Assembly: GCA_029255685.2 (NCBI GenBank)
Contig: CM055315.2
Coordinates: 57,693,181 to 57,757,180, forward strand
Length of the DNA: 64,000 bases
Reading direction: 5' to 3'
Origin: Silene conica
Lineage: Eukaryota; Streptophyta; Magnoliopsida; Caryophyllales; Caryophyllaceae
Position numbers and translations under genes: made by a program. The notes beneath the pieces are model-generated. The model had not been told where the DNA came from. It made no database searches and was given only the letters and a program-made list of their open reading frames with translations. Below, piece by piece: positions 50,972 to 61,142 of the stretch. The first letter of the stretch is position 1; the number at the start of each line of letters is the position of its first letter.

Positions 50972-53725
50972 TGTAATACCCGTAAAATCCGTCAATAAAA
51001 TAAAATGAGAAATTTATTGATTAAACAAGTATCGCTTAATAGAGACACGTAAAACCGTCGCATGCATCGTTTTCCGTCACAAAATCGTTGACCAATGCAT
51101 GCCTAGACATGTGGACCAATGCATGCCTAGACACTTGGCTTATGCATTAGGACAGTTGTCTAGACATGCAAAGTCCCATTTTCTCTTTGTTTCCATCCTT
51201 TCCCACACCACTTTACAACTCCCCACCAGATTTCATTCTTCATTTTCCCCACACAAACACACACAAACTACAACAAAAAAATATATAGAGAGAAGGAAAG
51301 GAAAACGTGAGGGAGAAGAAGAAAGAACAAGAGGAGATCTTGCCTAGCACTAAGTAAGCTTACTTTTCCCTTCAAATCTGATTTTATAACTTTTTAACAT
51401 GCATTCACATATCACCGAACATCTAAACATGAACTTAAGAATCTACAACCATGCATGCAAAGGATTGAACATAGTAAAAACCGTTATTTTGTCAAAAACG
51501 TAGCATGCATGTAGTAGATCTGAAAACACATGTTAAAATGATTATTTTAAGAAAACAAAAATTTGGGACTTTCCTTAAGTTGTTATAAAATCACTCACCA
51601 AAAATTAGGACGTTTGCATGAACCGTTTAGAAATGAAAAATCATATACTACAGCCTGTTTTCTGCTTAACCGAATCACTAGATCTCAGTTAAAGAGTCAT
51701 CAAACCATATTTAAAAAAGGAATCAGTGTCTCATATCTTAATATGTTAAACTAAATTGAGTCTAGATGATAATAGGCTTTTGAATCAACTCGTTTCGATT
51801 TGTTAAGAGGGATTTATGATGTAAAACGTTTCATGACTCAGTTTCTGACCATTGTTTTTAAAACGCGTTTTTAGATCTGATAAACCCAATTTTGAGACAA
51901 CGTGCATGGCTAACAATATGTTTTAGACACATAAAGGAATCCAATAAAGCCAACCATGCACAAAAATATGACGTTTTGGATTTATTATGAGTTTTACAAG
52001 TTTCTGTTGTGTTCTCGAAAAATGTTTTAATTAGTCTTACTTGTTAAAAGCTTACATTTCCATAAAAGGGTAATTTAGTCATACATAAAAATATAATCAG
52101 TGACCCATCTCTTCACATGTTAAATTTTAATTAATGCAAAGTGTAGTAGGCTTTCGTTTCGACGAGTTTCGACATGTTAAGAGTATTTACCACCCCGTAA
52201 CTTTTTAAGACTCGCCTTTGGACCAACTTTGGTAGACTGTAACTTCGGACCCCTTAAACACGTTTTTAGAATCTTACCACCAAGACATTAAAGATTGAAA
52301 ACTAACTAAGGAACCAAACCCCACTGGTCTCACCTCAAAACATTTAGTAACGAAGGAGATATGACGATTTAAAGTTTCTGTTTCAAATTTGTAAAAACCG
52401 AGAAAGTATAGTTATCGCATAATTTACTACAAGTAGCTTAGTAATGGTCGTTCATATAAGTAACTATTATTTTAAATATTATGTAGAGTCGGGATTCATA
52501 GAAGAGGCTCTCTAACCTTTAATCGCTCGTAAGGTAAGGGAAACGCTTATCCATACACTCTTATTAAACCGTTACGATTTGTTACTATCTTGCATGGTAA
52601 GACTTTTGGTTATATTGAAATATTTATATTGGTTGAAATCATTTTACAAAATGATCATGGATAAAGATTTGTTTGTTTTGATCTTTTGAAACGGGATTGT
52701 GTTTAATAGGGAAAGAAGTGGTTTATGATTTTAAAAGTTTTGGGAACCAAAACCGTTTTGCTTTTCTACAAGCTTATGATGAGTTATCAAATTTGAAGGA
52801 AATATCTTGGTTATTTGGAAATGGATTCTCATGTTGGTTTGAAACGGTTTTGGTAGAGGGGTAGGTTGTTCCATAATAAGGGACTTCCTATACAGAGCTT
52901 CTGATGGGGGTTAGTTGATCGAGACTCCGTCCTCTTATCTTCCTCTTTGGGGTTGGCCCTTAGAGGGGTGTGCACACTCGAGATTCTAGGACAGTTTAGT
53001 ACATGATTTGGCGAACCCCGTCTTATCCGGTTTAGGGCGAGGGGATCCTCTTCATACGGCCTCTATCCAAGTATATACCGACGTTAGAAATTGTTGGAAA
53101 GAAATGTTTTCTTTGGTTTGGAATTATCTTGAAAGGTTGGATATGGATTTGAATATTTTGGAACACTTATATTGTTCTTAATCATTTAAAATTATTTGTT
53201 CCCCTTCAACTAACAGTGGAAATTGTGATACTCTGTTTTCAATCTTTCGAAACACTTTTGTTACACATTATTTTAAAATGTCTTTTAAGTTATGATTTTA
53301 TATTCCGTTTATTCTTTATTCGGATTGTTTACCTTACTCAACATTATTGTTGACCCTTTTATTTGTTTTGTCCTTGTTGGGACCTGCGGTGATCACAAAT
53401 TGTGTGAGCAGATCGTGTAACAGGTACTCATGGGAATTAGTCGTGGGATGCACAGGAGAGCGCGCTTAATAGTTTCATTCAAAGACAAATGCTTAAAGAC
53501 TTTATCTTTCTTTTGGATCGTTGAACTTATTTTCGCTTCCGCAAACTTTAAATTTGGTTGTAATCGCATTTTACTCTTTGGATTTTAATTTTGCATTAGA
53601 CAACTACCTATTTTATTTCATGGTTAGGTACTACTACCACATTTGGTTTAATTGTGATACACCCATTATCCGAATTTTACTTGAAAACCCTATTTACTAA
53701 TGAATAGGATTATGGGGGTGTTACA
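50972..53725 (+). repeat. 3' LTR of the chromodomain-only element
   Basis: 2754 bp, near-identical to 44454-47205. Hairpin at 53338-53353. Confidence 0.93.
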
Positions 53726-53730
53726 GCTTC

Positions 53731-54900
53731 TGGGTCTCGCCATTATTGGTAGTGAAACCATTTAACTAAGCGAGTGATTCCGATTTATTTATCATGACAG
53801 ATGAAATTGGAAAAGAAAAGGGTGACATCGATCGAGAAGATAATAACAAGGATAAGAAGGGCGGAAATAAAAGCAGAGAAGTTGAGGGGCTCACTTACTG
53901 ATAATAATAGTAATGCTCATGCTGAAAGTGGTAGTCAATTTGAATCTAAGAGTTCAAAAATTCCTTCGTTTCGTTGAAAAATCCGATTGAAGTCCGGCTC
54001 TAAAACCTCTTCAACCTGCTTTCCCTTCTAGTCAATTTTTCCCAATATTTTCATTTAATTGTCTCATATTATATGGTTGTATTTATCAATCTATATCGGT
54101 TATTTGAACAATGAGCAACTGACTGGTATTTCCTTGTAATGTTTTTCAAGTTGAATACTTTCTAGGAGTTGCGGACTTGTTTTTCTTGTGTTCATTTAAT
54201 TTGAAATAGAGATTCTTTCCACTGGATTTTGGTGTGGATGTGGACCATACAAGTGCAGTCGAGCCTGGAAAGTCTACATTCACGGTCAAGGCTGGAATCC
54301 GACGAGCTGTGCATGGATGCTGCCAGAATTCTCTACACTTATGTGGCTGCAAAATCCACACCTGAATGAGTAAGTAGTTTTAGAACTTTATTATACTTTT
54401 TCAACTATGAGTAAGTAGCTTTAATGGGCTATCATTGTCATTCATAACAAAGCTTGTGTCCCAAGCATAGTTTCGTAAGCTATCTGGCTATCAAATGCTC
54501 CCTTCTAACCACTGATAACTTTTCTGTGAATGTGCTTCTGATAGTCATCTGTTTTACTTTCTACTGTTCGTATTCTGCTTAGGTATGGCATCTGATTGGG
54601 ACTTGGCTGCGAATACCTACTTCTGCTGATCTTGCTGGTTTTATTTCTTGGACTCAGCACCTGTTTAAGGGTTCTGCAACAGCAATTTATTGCTGTAATT
54701 GCGTCATTATTGTTATTGTTTATCATCTATGGCAAGAACGGTTGCACAACTTAGTTATCATATTAATTATGTTGTGAATGTAAGGTAGTCTGCTGTAGTT
54801 TTTCAGTGCTGGTTTATTTTTTAGATGCATAGTCATTTGTAAAGCTCCAAAATGACTAATATTTTGTTTAATTTCAATAATTTTGGTTGACAATATTCAT
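53731..54900 (+). other. CACTA right-middle segment with coding-like pieces
   Basis: Three stretches look like decayed coding sequence: a Lys/Asp-rich frame from an ATG at about 53798; an open block at about 54200-54365; and about 54575-54755, which in one frame reads a hydrophobic zf-RVT-like C-terminal segment ending in a YHLWQER motif, as in plant LINE-type reverse transcriptase zinc-binding regions. None has a defined gene structure. They may be captured fragments. Confidence 0.35.
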
Positions 54901-54929
54901 GAGGCAACCGTTTTTTTTTTATTTTTTTT

Positions 54930-55255
54930 GCTTAGAAACGGCTACGGTTCTTATTATACAATCGTAGCCTTTTCCTATTTAAGGCTACAGTTACTAGTAT
55001 ACAACCGTAGCCTTTTATTAACATTTGGCCACGGTTCAAGTAAACAACGGTAGCCTTTAATATTTTTGGCTACGGTTAATAAATTTTGGCTACGGTTATT
55101 AATTAATAACCGTAGCCTTAAATGAACTTATGGCTACGGTTCACAACCGTAGCCATTTCTCTACCACTTAAGGCTACCCCCTGATTTGCTACGGCTACAC
55201 AACCGTAGCCATATGGCTTTTTTAACCGTGGCCGTATGCCATTTTTGTACTAGTG
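54930..55255. repeat. CACTA right terminus with subterminal repeats
   Basis: At least ten GCTACGGTT/AACCGTAGC motifs, many arranged as near-perfect palindromes such as the pair at about 55082-55115, then the terminal TAGTG at 55251-55255. Confidence 0.88.
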
Positions 55256-55258
55256 TCC

Positions 55259-56503
55259 TACACTTTAGAAAACAGACCCAATGGACAAAAAACTCGTAGC
55301 CAAGAAATGTGAGTAAAATCCTCTTGTTCAGCACCCAAACCCAACCCATATGAACAATACGGGGGGTAACACACACCGAATGAAAGGCTACTCGCGTCTT
55401 TTTAAACCCACTAATAAACCCGACACATTGCGAGCACAAAGGGACCATAGCAGCTAGGATCGGAAAATAAAGATAGTTAAAATTTTTATTTTTAAAACTA
55501 AGTAAGATAAAGATGACATGTAAAGGTAGCAAAACCACCGCATCCAACCCAACCAACAACACTGCCAAATTCACAAATCATCACCTACCAGACACATCTC
55601 GAAGAACAGAAACCCACAACCATGACCACCCACCTCCTTACTACGACGAAAAAAAAAACAAAAAGAAACTGAAAATGGTAGGAGTTCATACAGCACTGGA
55701 AACCAACTCAGGACACCTATTTCAACAACCGATTCCTCCTAGGACCACCGCGTTACATGCAAAAAGACAAGCCAAATGACATGACAAGAGAGACACACAT
55801 GTCAGAGGACCGACACGGAACAAAGGACCGAAAGGTGGGGGAAATGGGGGGATCATCAATCAGTCCAAAGACTGGCCCGACAAAGAAAAACGGCAAAAGG
55901 AAAAACCCATTACCCAAAAACTATAACGCAAATGAGAGGTCAGATAAAAGAACACTTTTTTGGACATGCAACATAGCAAATGTATAGACGATTGAAAAAC
56001 TCAAAGATTAGACAAAAGACACATGCAGAAAGAAATGTCTACTAAGTTTCAAACCCGTACATAAGAAACAAGAAAACATCTTTTTAAACGTGTTCAGGAA
56101 AAATAAAGACTCGAAATAACAAATTAGAGACCGGCTTACAACCGTAACCTACACTTACCAGGGGTGGGGGATATGGGGGGATCACCCCTGGGTTGCATGC
56201 AAGAGATTCAGTGACAGGACAAGAAATCGGATGTGCAGGAACCTCATGGTTAAAACAGTGACCGTCGAACAACCGACCCACATTCAGAACGCAAACACAG
56301 AAAACCACCGAGAAGGAGATAAGCAGAAAAGGTAGTCAGAAAGTCGGGTTGAAACATGAGATGTGAATGATCGCCGGAGATGACCTAAAGATAGACCAGT
56401 CTCCGGCGATCTGGTAGAGGACGAAAGGGGGGCAGGTTGAGGTTTTGGGGTTTTTCTTCTTTTTTAAGAGGAAAACAGGCTTTTTCTTTCTCATACAGTA
56501 ATA
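55259..56503. other. CACTA right flank, no assigned gene
   Basis: GC-richer than the retrotransposon interiors. A minus-strand frame is open at about 55161-55574 across the CACTA boundary, and another lies at 56084-56308; neither has a recognisable domain. A perfect 12-bp hairpin (GATCGCCGGAGA and its complement) lies at 56369-56411. The minus-strand composition, with several PPYPPP-like codons, might be the 5' part of a LINE, but I cannot show it. Confidence 0.4.
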
Positions 56504-56763
56504 CTCCCTCCATTTTTTTTCCATTCAATACATTTGCTTTTTCACGTTTGTCAACGGACGTTTTACGTGCTTAATATCTTTAGCTACGTATTTGTAAAAA
56601 TTATAAAAGTTATATATTTTCAATATACTCGTAAAGACGAATCAAACAAGATCCCACATGAATATTTTTTTTTCTTACGTATTGGGAAAAAATTGAAATT
56701 GGAGGTTAATTTATGAATACTGTACAAAAAGCAAATGTATTGAATGGAGTTAAATGGAGGGAG
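56504..56763. mobile_element. Stowaway-type MITE, TSD TA
   Basis: 260 bp with CTCCCTCCATTT and AAATGGAGGGAG ends and TA on both sides (56502-56503 and 56764-56765), the classical Stowaway arrangement. Arms continue through CATTCAATACATTTGC and its complement. The core is related to 32340-32450. Confidence 0.88.
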
Positions 56764-56765
56764 TA

Positions 56766-57195
56766 TGAGTAAAATTAATCTTAGATCACAAGATTCAGAG
56801 GTGGTGACTACATTCACTAGCTTGCAACTGATCACTATATTCAGTAGCTTAAACTTTGATTGAATTGGTACCCTAACAAGCGTCAAAGAGTCATTGTAAC
56901 TGAAAGATGAGGGCTACGCTAACAATATCACTGGTTAGCACCCCTCCTTTGGTATTCATTTGAAGAAGCGCATTAGATTATAAAATGGATTATAGGTAGG
57001 GGTAAACTTGTTTGGTGTACTAAGCTGAGTTTGTATTAATAAACAAGTGTCATTTTCTTATGAATAATTTTACCATGTTTAGAAGATAACACAACCTAAA
57101 ATTAGGAAGTAATTAGGACAAGAGAATTTTGGAAGAGGCCAGGAAATAAAGTAGTAAACCCGTCACTGTTTAGATATGAGTTATGACAGCACGCA
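56766..57195. other. No feature seen
   Basis: AT-rich intergenic sequence without a recognised gene or repeat. Confidence 0.5.
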
Positions 57196-57671
57196 TTGGC
57201 GTAGCTACGGGGATACAGGGGATGCACTTGCCCTTGTTCAGCAATATTTAATTATTAGTTTTAATATGTATCATCAAATCTTATGTGGTGTAGTGGTTTG
57301 AAGGCTACATTTTAATCCAATGGTCAAAGGTTCAACTCCCAAGAGTGCCATTTTTTACCTCTATATTTATTTAATACATACTTTTAGACTTTTAGTTCAT
57401 TTTGATTAAGACTTTTAAATAGCCACTAATTATTAACAAAAGTATTATATTATTGGGCATCAATTTTTTTGGATAACATACTCTTTTCAAAACAGAGAAA
57501 TATATATTCACGGATTTTTGTTATTTATCTCTACTCGGATTTTTGGATATACTTTTATTTTATTTTCGCGTTTTACGCTATTTGCACGAATTTTTTCCCG
57601 AAATTTAGTTTCCATCCGTAGAATCATTGTTAATTTTGCATCCCCTATGTTCAAATCCTAGATACGCCACT
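57196..57671. mobile_element. MITE with tRNA-like core
   Basis: The ends are TTGGCGTAGCTACGGGG (57197 onward) and the complement of CAGTGGCGTATCTAGGATT (to about 57672). The flanking 9-mers acagcacgc and aaagcacgg agree at 7 of 9 positions, so an old 8-9 bp duplication is possible. The core at about 57287-57350 contains a GGTTCAACTCC B-box-like string and a GTGTAGTGG A-box-like string at roughly tRNA spacing, ahead of a T-run. Confidence 0.55.
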
Positions 57672-57685
57672 GAAAGCACGGTGCT

Positions 57686-58177
57686 TTAGGGTGTGTTTGA
57701 ATTGAGAGAATTGGAGTGAAGGGGAGGGGAAGAAAAGAGAGGGATTCAATTTTCGTTGTTTGGTTACAATATATGGAATGAGGGAAATGGGAGGGGAGGG
57801 AAATGGGAGGATTCAATTTCCCTCCATTAGACCAAACTATTATCTCTCCATTGTTGGCAAGATTTGGAAGAAAAACTATCCAAACAACCCATCTTCATTC
57901 CCCCTCCCTTTCCTTTCTTTCCCTTTGGAGAGAAGGGAAAGGGAAAGAAAGAAAAGAGAAGGGACTGAAGATGAGTTGTTTGGATAGTTTTCCTTCCAAA
58001 TTTTGTCAACAATGTAGAGATTATAGTTTGGTCTAATGGAGGGAAATTGAATCCTCTCATTTCCCTCCCCTTCCATTTCCCTCCTTCCATATATTGTAAT
58101 CAAACAATGGAAATTGAATCCCTCACTTTCCCTCCCCTCCCCTTCTCTCCAATTCTCTCAATCCAAACACATCCTAA
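57686..58177. mobile_element. Foldback (hairpin) element 1
   Basis: A near-complete inverted repeat of about 490 bp. TTAGGGTGTGTTTGAATTG at the left matches the complement of the right end, and the arms stay complementary nearly to the centre (about 57925). The arms are GGGA/TCCC-rich. The GTGTGTTTGGAT terminal motif is common in plant hAT-type MITEs. Open frames on both strands are mirror images and not genes. Confidence 0.75.
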
Positions 58178-58522
58178 GGGTGTGTTTGGATACAATTTTA
58201 GGAGGGAAAGGGAGGGGAGGGGAGGGGGGGGAGGGGGAGGGGAAGGGAAATGGGAGGGGAAACAGGGACATGGTATAATGGATAGGGGATGTTATGGAAT
58301 ATGAATGAATAATTTAAAGCAGAGTATCATTGTTTTTCTTCCAAATCTCACCTCCTTTGGAAAGAAAACTATTTGTTCTAAATGAGGGAAAACACATCCT
58401 CCCATTTCTTTCTCCCCTCATTTCTCCCCCCTCTAAAATTTGTATCCAAACAAGAGAAAACTCATCCCTCCCTTTCTCTCCCCTCCCTTTCCCTCCAAAT
58501 CTCCCTATCCAAACACACCTTT
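58178..58522. mobile_element. Foldback element 2, adjoining element 1
   Basis: Inverted arms starting AAGGGTGTGTTTGGATA and ending with its complement (ATCCAAACACACCTTT). A G-rich run lies at about 58193-58256. It shares the terminal motif with its neighbour and starts where that one ends. Confidence 0.7.
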
Positions 58523-58757
58523 AAAATTTTAGTTGCAGTGATGAGGCGTGTATGATGACTGAGCTAGGGTCATATTGTTTGATGGAGGTCTAGATTTTAA
58601 AGAGTAGATACATTATACATTATACATACATGACACATTATACATACATGACAAAAGTTGACATTGGAAGTAGTTCCATTTGAGAATGAATGAATCTATG
58701 AATTAACCAAACTGTATGTGTCTCAACTCTCAACTCAAATACTCATTTTTATTTTTA

Positions 58758-59812
58758 GAAAAAATTATGAATTAACACCTAATATAATCTATTTTTTACA
58801 AATTACCACCTAATATATTCAACTTTACAAATAACCACCTAACTTTCTTATTTATCTACACCAATCTAACTTATTTTAAGTACTTAGGACGGTTATGCGT
58901 AATTATGACTCGATTTCATTTTAGTGAAATCCGATCATTTTTTTTATGACCAAACTACCCTTACTAATTATTGGATACACATCTACTCCCTAATTAACCC
59001 ATCCTTCTATTAGTTCATGATTAACAAACATTAATCTCCTAACCCTAGAAATCAATTTAGGGGTTTCTTCATTTTATCCTCTTTTAACCCTATTAGTTTA
59101 TAATACTTTACCTTCAATAGAAATAGAAGAAGAAAGGTTGCAGTTAGAGTAAAAAAAAATCTAAAAGAAGTAGAAGGTATCCATTCCTGTCTTGTGAATT
59201 TGATCTCCCAAATCTGAACATTAAGATTTGTTCAAATGGATGCAAAATTGAAAACTTTGTACATAGAAATGTGGCGAATGACATCCTCCAAGCTACCGAA
59301 AGAAACATTCAAGTCTACAATATTCAATGTAGATAAACTATGACTTGAAAGCCAGGTAAAATATTAAGCAACATACACATGCCAGACCCCTAAAGTTCAC
59401 TTATTTACCAAGTTTTCCTCTTTTTTACCTTTTTTCTTCGTCTCTTTAAATTTTTTTCTTCCTCATTCTTGGTAGAGTGAAGGGAAGCAATTTACTCAAA
59501 TAAAGCCGTAGATGTCATGGATCATGATCAAGTAAACTGGCAAGGGTAGAACACAACACCTACACCACGCATACTTGGTAATTGAGATATTTTTTCTGCA
59601 GATCCTGAGGTAAGGCTAGTTTGGTCATAAAAAATAATCGAAAGTTGTTAAAATGAAGTCGGGTCGATAATTGCTTAAAATCGTCGTAGGTATGTAAAAT
59701 AAGTTAGATTGGTGTGGATAAACAAGACAGTTAGGTGATTATTTATAAAGAATATATTAGGTGATAATTTGTAAGAAATAGAACCTACTAGGTGGTAATT
59801 CATAATTTTTCC
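58758..59812. mobile_element. Mutator-like non-autonomous element, 9-bp TSD
   Basis: 1055 bp with long terminal inverted repeats of about 120 bp (58758-58878 and 59696-59812) and a perfect 9-bp duplication ttattttta (58749-58757 and 59813-59821). Long arms plus a 9-bp duplication are diagnostic of MULEs. The interior lacks a transposase. The internal 600 bp is unlike the arms and could be captured sequence, though nothing in it is recognisable. Confidence 0.88.
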
Positions 59813-59821
59813 TTATTTTTA

Positions 59822-60556
59822 TGATGGTCTTGCTCCACATTTTTCCTCCAACCACAACTCTCAACTCACAAGTTAGAACTCAAGGACAATGGTAGATTTC
59901 AAGGTTTCAAAGAAAAGCAACAATAATTGAATACAAGTCGTACCAACAAATAGTCAATGTCACAATTTGACAACTTGCAACATGTGTAAGCCAGCTATAA
60001 CCAAATAATAAAAATGCAATATTCATGGACCCCTTCTACTCTTGTACTGTACTAAACGCCTCTTCTTTATTCAACCACACACGTCGTTCTCATTATTAAT
60101 CACATCACTTTTACTCAGAAACATTTCCATTGCAGTCCAGGCAACCATTTCCATTTCCAATTCCATCTTAAACAAAGCTGACTACCAAAGGTGAAATATC
60201 ATGAATTAATCAACGTATGAGACTAGTAATAAGTAATTAAAAGGATGATTACAGAAGTAATCACTACAAAGAATGAATAGAATCTTTTATGATACATTAC
60301 ATTAAGTACATTACATAATAACACCAATATATAATTTAACAAAATCACCACCAAATATTGACTTTAACTCAGCACAACACCCACCACCCATTCCTCAATT
60401 TCCTCTTCAAATCTTCATAATATTCAAATAATTAACCAAAATGACACAAATCTTCTTTCTTCAACCCCCTCTTTTTCTTGTTTGGTGACAATTATTTTAA
60501 CGATAGATAAACAAATGATTGAGATAGAGGGAGTAAAAAGAGATTAAAAAAAACGC
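59822..60556 (-). other. 3' flank of the RALF gene
   Basis: Contains the presumed 3' UTR (minus-strand sense, from 60556 leftward) and intergenic DNA. No other gene or repeat was recognised. Confidence 0.5.
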
Positions 60557-60916
60557 TTAGCTACGAGCGCAACGAGAGATTCTAGAGCAACCACGGCGGT
60601 AAGGGTTAGCCTGAGCTCCAGGACGACAGTTATAGTAGGAGGCACCACGTCTAGAGCAGGGAACTCTGTTCCTGTTCAGCGCACCATAGCTGATATACCT
60701 CGTCTGTGCTAAAATACGGCGGTGCACATCAGAATCCATTTCAAACTCATCGGCTTCAGCTAAACACTCACCAACAGTACCCTTACACCCAGATCTACTA
60801 CTATCACCACTGTACAAACCCACCTCCAAATCCAAGCTTGATTCCACGCTTGAGATTAGAGCTAGGAGGAGTCCCACGGCTAAGATTACAAGGGCTGCTC
60901 TTCTTGTGTCGGCCAT
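60557..60916 (-). CDS. RALF peptide precursor (AtRALF1/23/33-like)
   Basis: A 119-residue prepropeptide of the Rapid Alkalinization Factor family, secreted signals that bind CrRLK1L receptor kinases such as FERONIA with LLG co-receptors, alkalinising the apoplast and restraining cell expansion. Residues about 5-26 form a hydrophobic signal peptide. The acidic propeptide (27-69) ends in RRIL (66-69), the subtilase S1P recognition form, so mature RALF is about residues 70-119. That part has the YISY receptor motif (74-77), the conserved SRRGASYYNC block, AQANPY, and four cysteines at 87, 97, 110 and 116 for two disulfides. It is a single exon, usual for RALFs, of normal length, with no defect. 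The ATG has an aacaATGG context. The mature form most resembles AtRALF33/23/1; orthology cannot be settled here. Confidence 0.97.
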   Translation of the reverse strand: MADTRRAALVILAVGLLLALISSVESSLDLEVGLYSGDSSRSGCKGTVGECLAEADEFEMDSDVHRRILAQTRYISYGALNRNRVPCSRRGASYYNCRPGAQANPYRRGCSRISRCARS

Positions 60917-60982
60917 TGTTAAGGAGGAGGGTAAAGGCGTCTTTTTGTTGTTGTTTGAGGTTTGATGCTTCTTTGCTTGGCT

Positions 60983-60985
<3 letters not shown>

Positions 60986-61020
<35 letters not shown>
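60986..61020. repeat. (TC)n microsatellite in the RALF 5' UTR
   Basis: A 35-bp perfect CT array, (GA)n in the sense of the gene, 70 bp upstream of the ATG. GA/CT tracts are common in plant 5' UTRs and core promoters. Immediately beyond it (61021-61053) is a small tandem array of ATGGAAAT-like units. Confidence 0.9.
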
Positions 61021-61022
<2 letters not shown>

Positions 61023-61134
61023 GTGGAAATATGGAAATGTGGAAATATGGAAATGACGCGTTTGGGATTTCAGACAACTGGGAACGGCTCCTTTATTAAC
61101 TTAACTGTTTGTGTCGATGTGGGTGTGCTGTTCT

Positions 61135-61142
61135 TATATATA
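61135..61142 (-). promoter_or_regulatory. TATA box of the RALF gene
   Basis: Minus-strand TATATATA, with transcription expected to start about 30 bp downstream, near 61105. This gives a 5' UTR of about 190 nt containing the GA array. Placed by position and motif only. Confidence 0.7.

Larger units (their letters stand above)
44454..53725 (+). mobile_element. Internally deleted Tekay-type element keeping only the chromodomain, TSD gcttc
   Basis: A 9.27-kb plus-strand element with LTRs of 2752 bp (44454-47205) and 2754 bp (50972-53725) and a primer binding site at 47209-47220. A hairpin plus polypurine tract (AAGGAGGGTAGAT) lies before the 3' LTR. The target duplication gcttc is perfect (44449-44453 and 53726-53730). 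The 3.77-kb interior has no gag, protease, RT or integrase, but its 3' end encodes the C-terminal chromodomain of a Tekay polyprotein. LTR differences by eye are about one percent. Non-autonomous. Confidence 0.93.
33842..55255. mobile_element. CACTA (En/Spm) transposon, non-autonomous, carrying two nested LTR elements
   Basis: The left end is CACTAGTAGAAAAATAACAT and the right end is the complement of CACTAGTACAAAAATGGCAT; the two 20-mers differ at three positions. The 3-bp target duplication tcc is perfect (33839-33841 and 55256-55258), the length typical of CACTA elements. Both ends carry arrays of subterminal palindromes of CTACGGTT/AACCGTAG type, the kind of sites CACTA transposase binds. 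Removing the nested LTR elements (34170-42528 and 44454-53725) leaves about 3.8 kb without a TnpA/TnpD-like transposase, so it depended on a helper. Total span 21.4 kb. Confidence 0.92.

Noticed and set aside
57760..58304. Several open frames on both strands rich in Phe, Pro and Lys/Glu
   Set aside because: Mirror-image translations of the foldback arms.
60706..61056. 116-residue plus-strand open frame over the RALF gene
   Set aside because: Antisense shadow of RALF that runs into the CT microsatellite.
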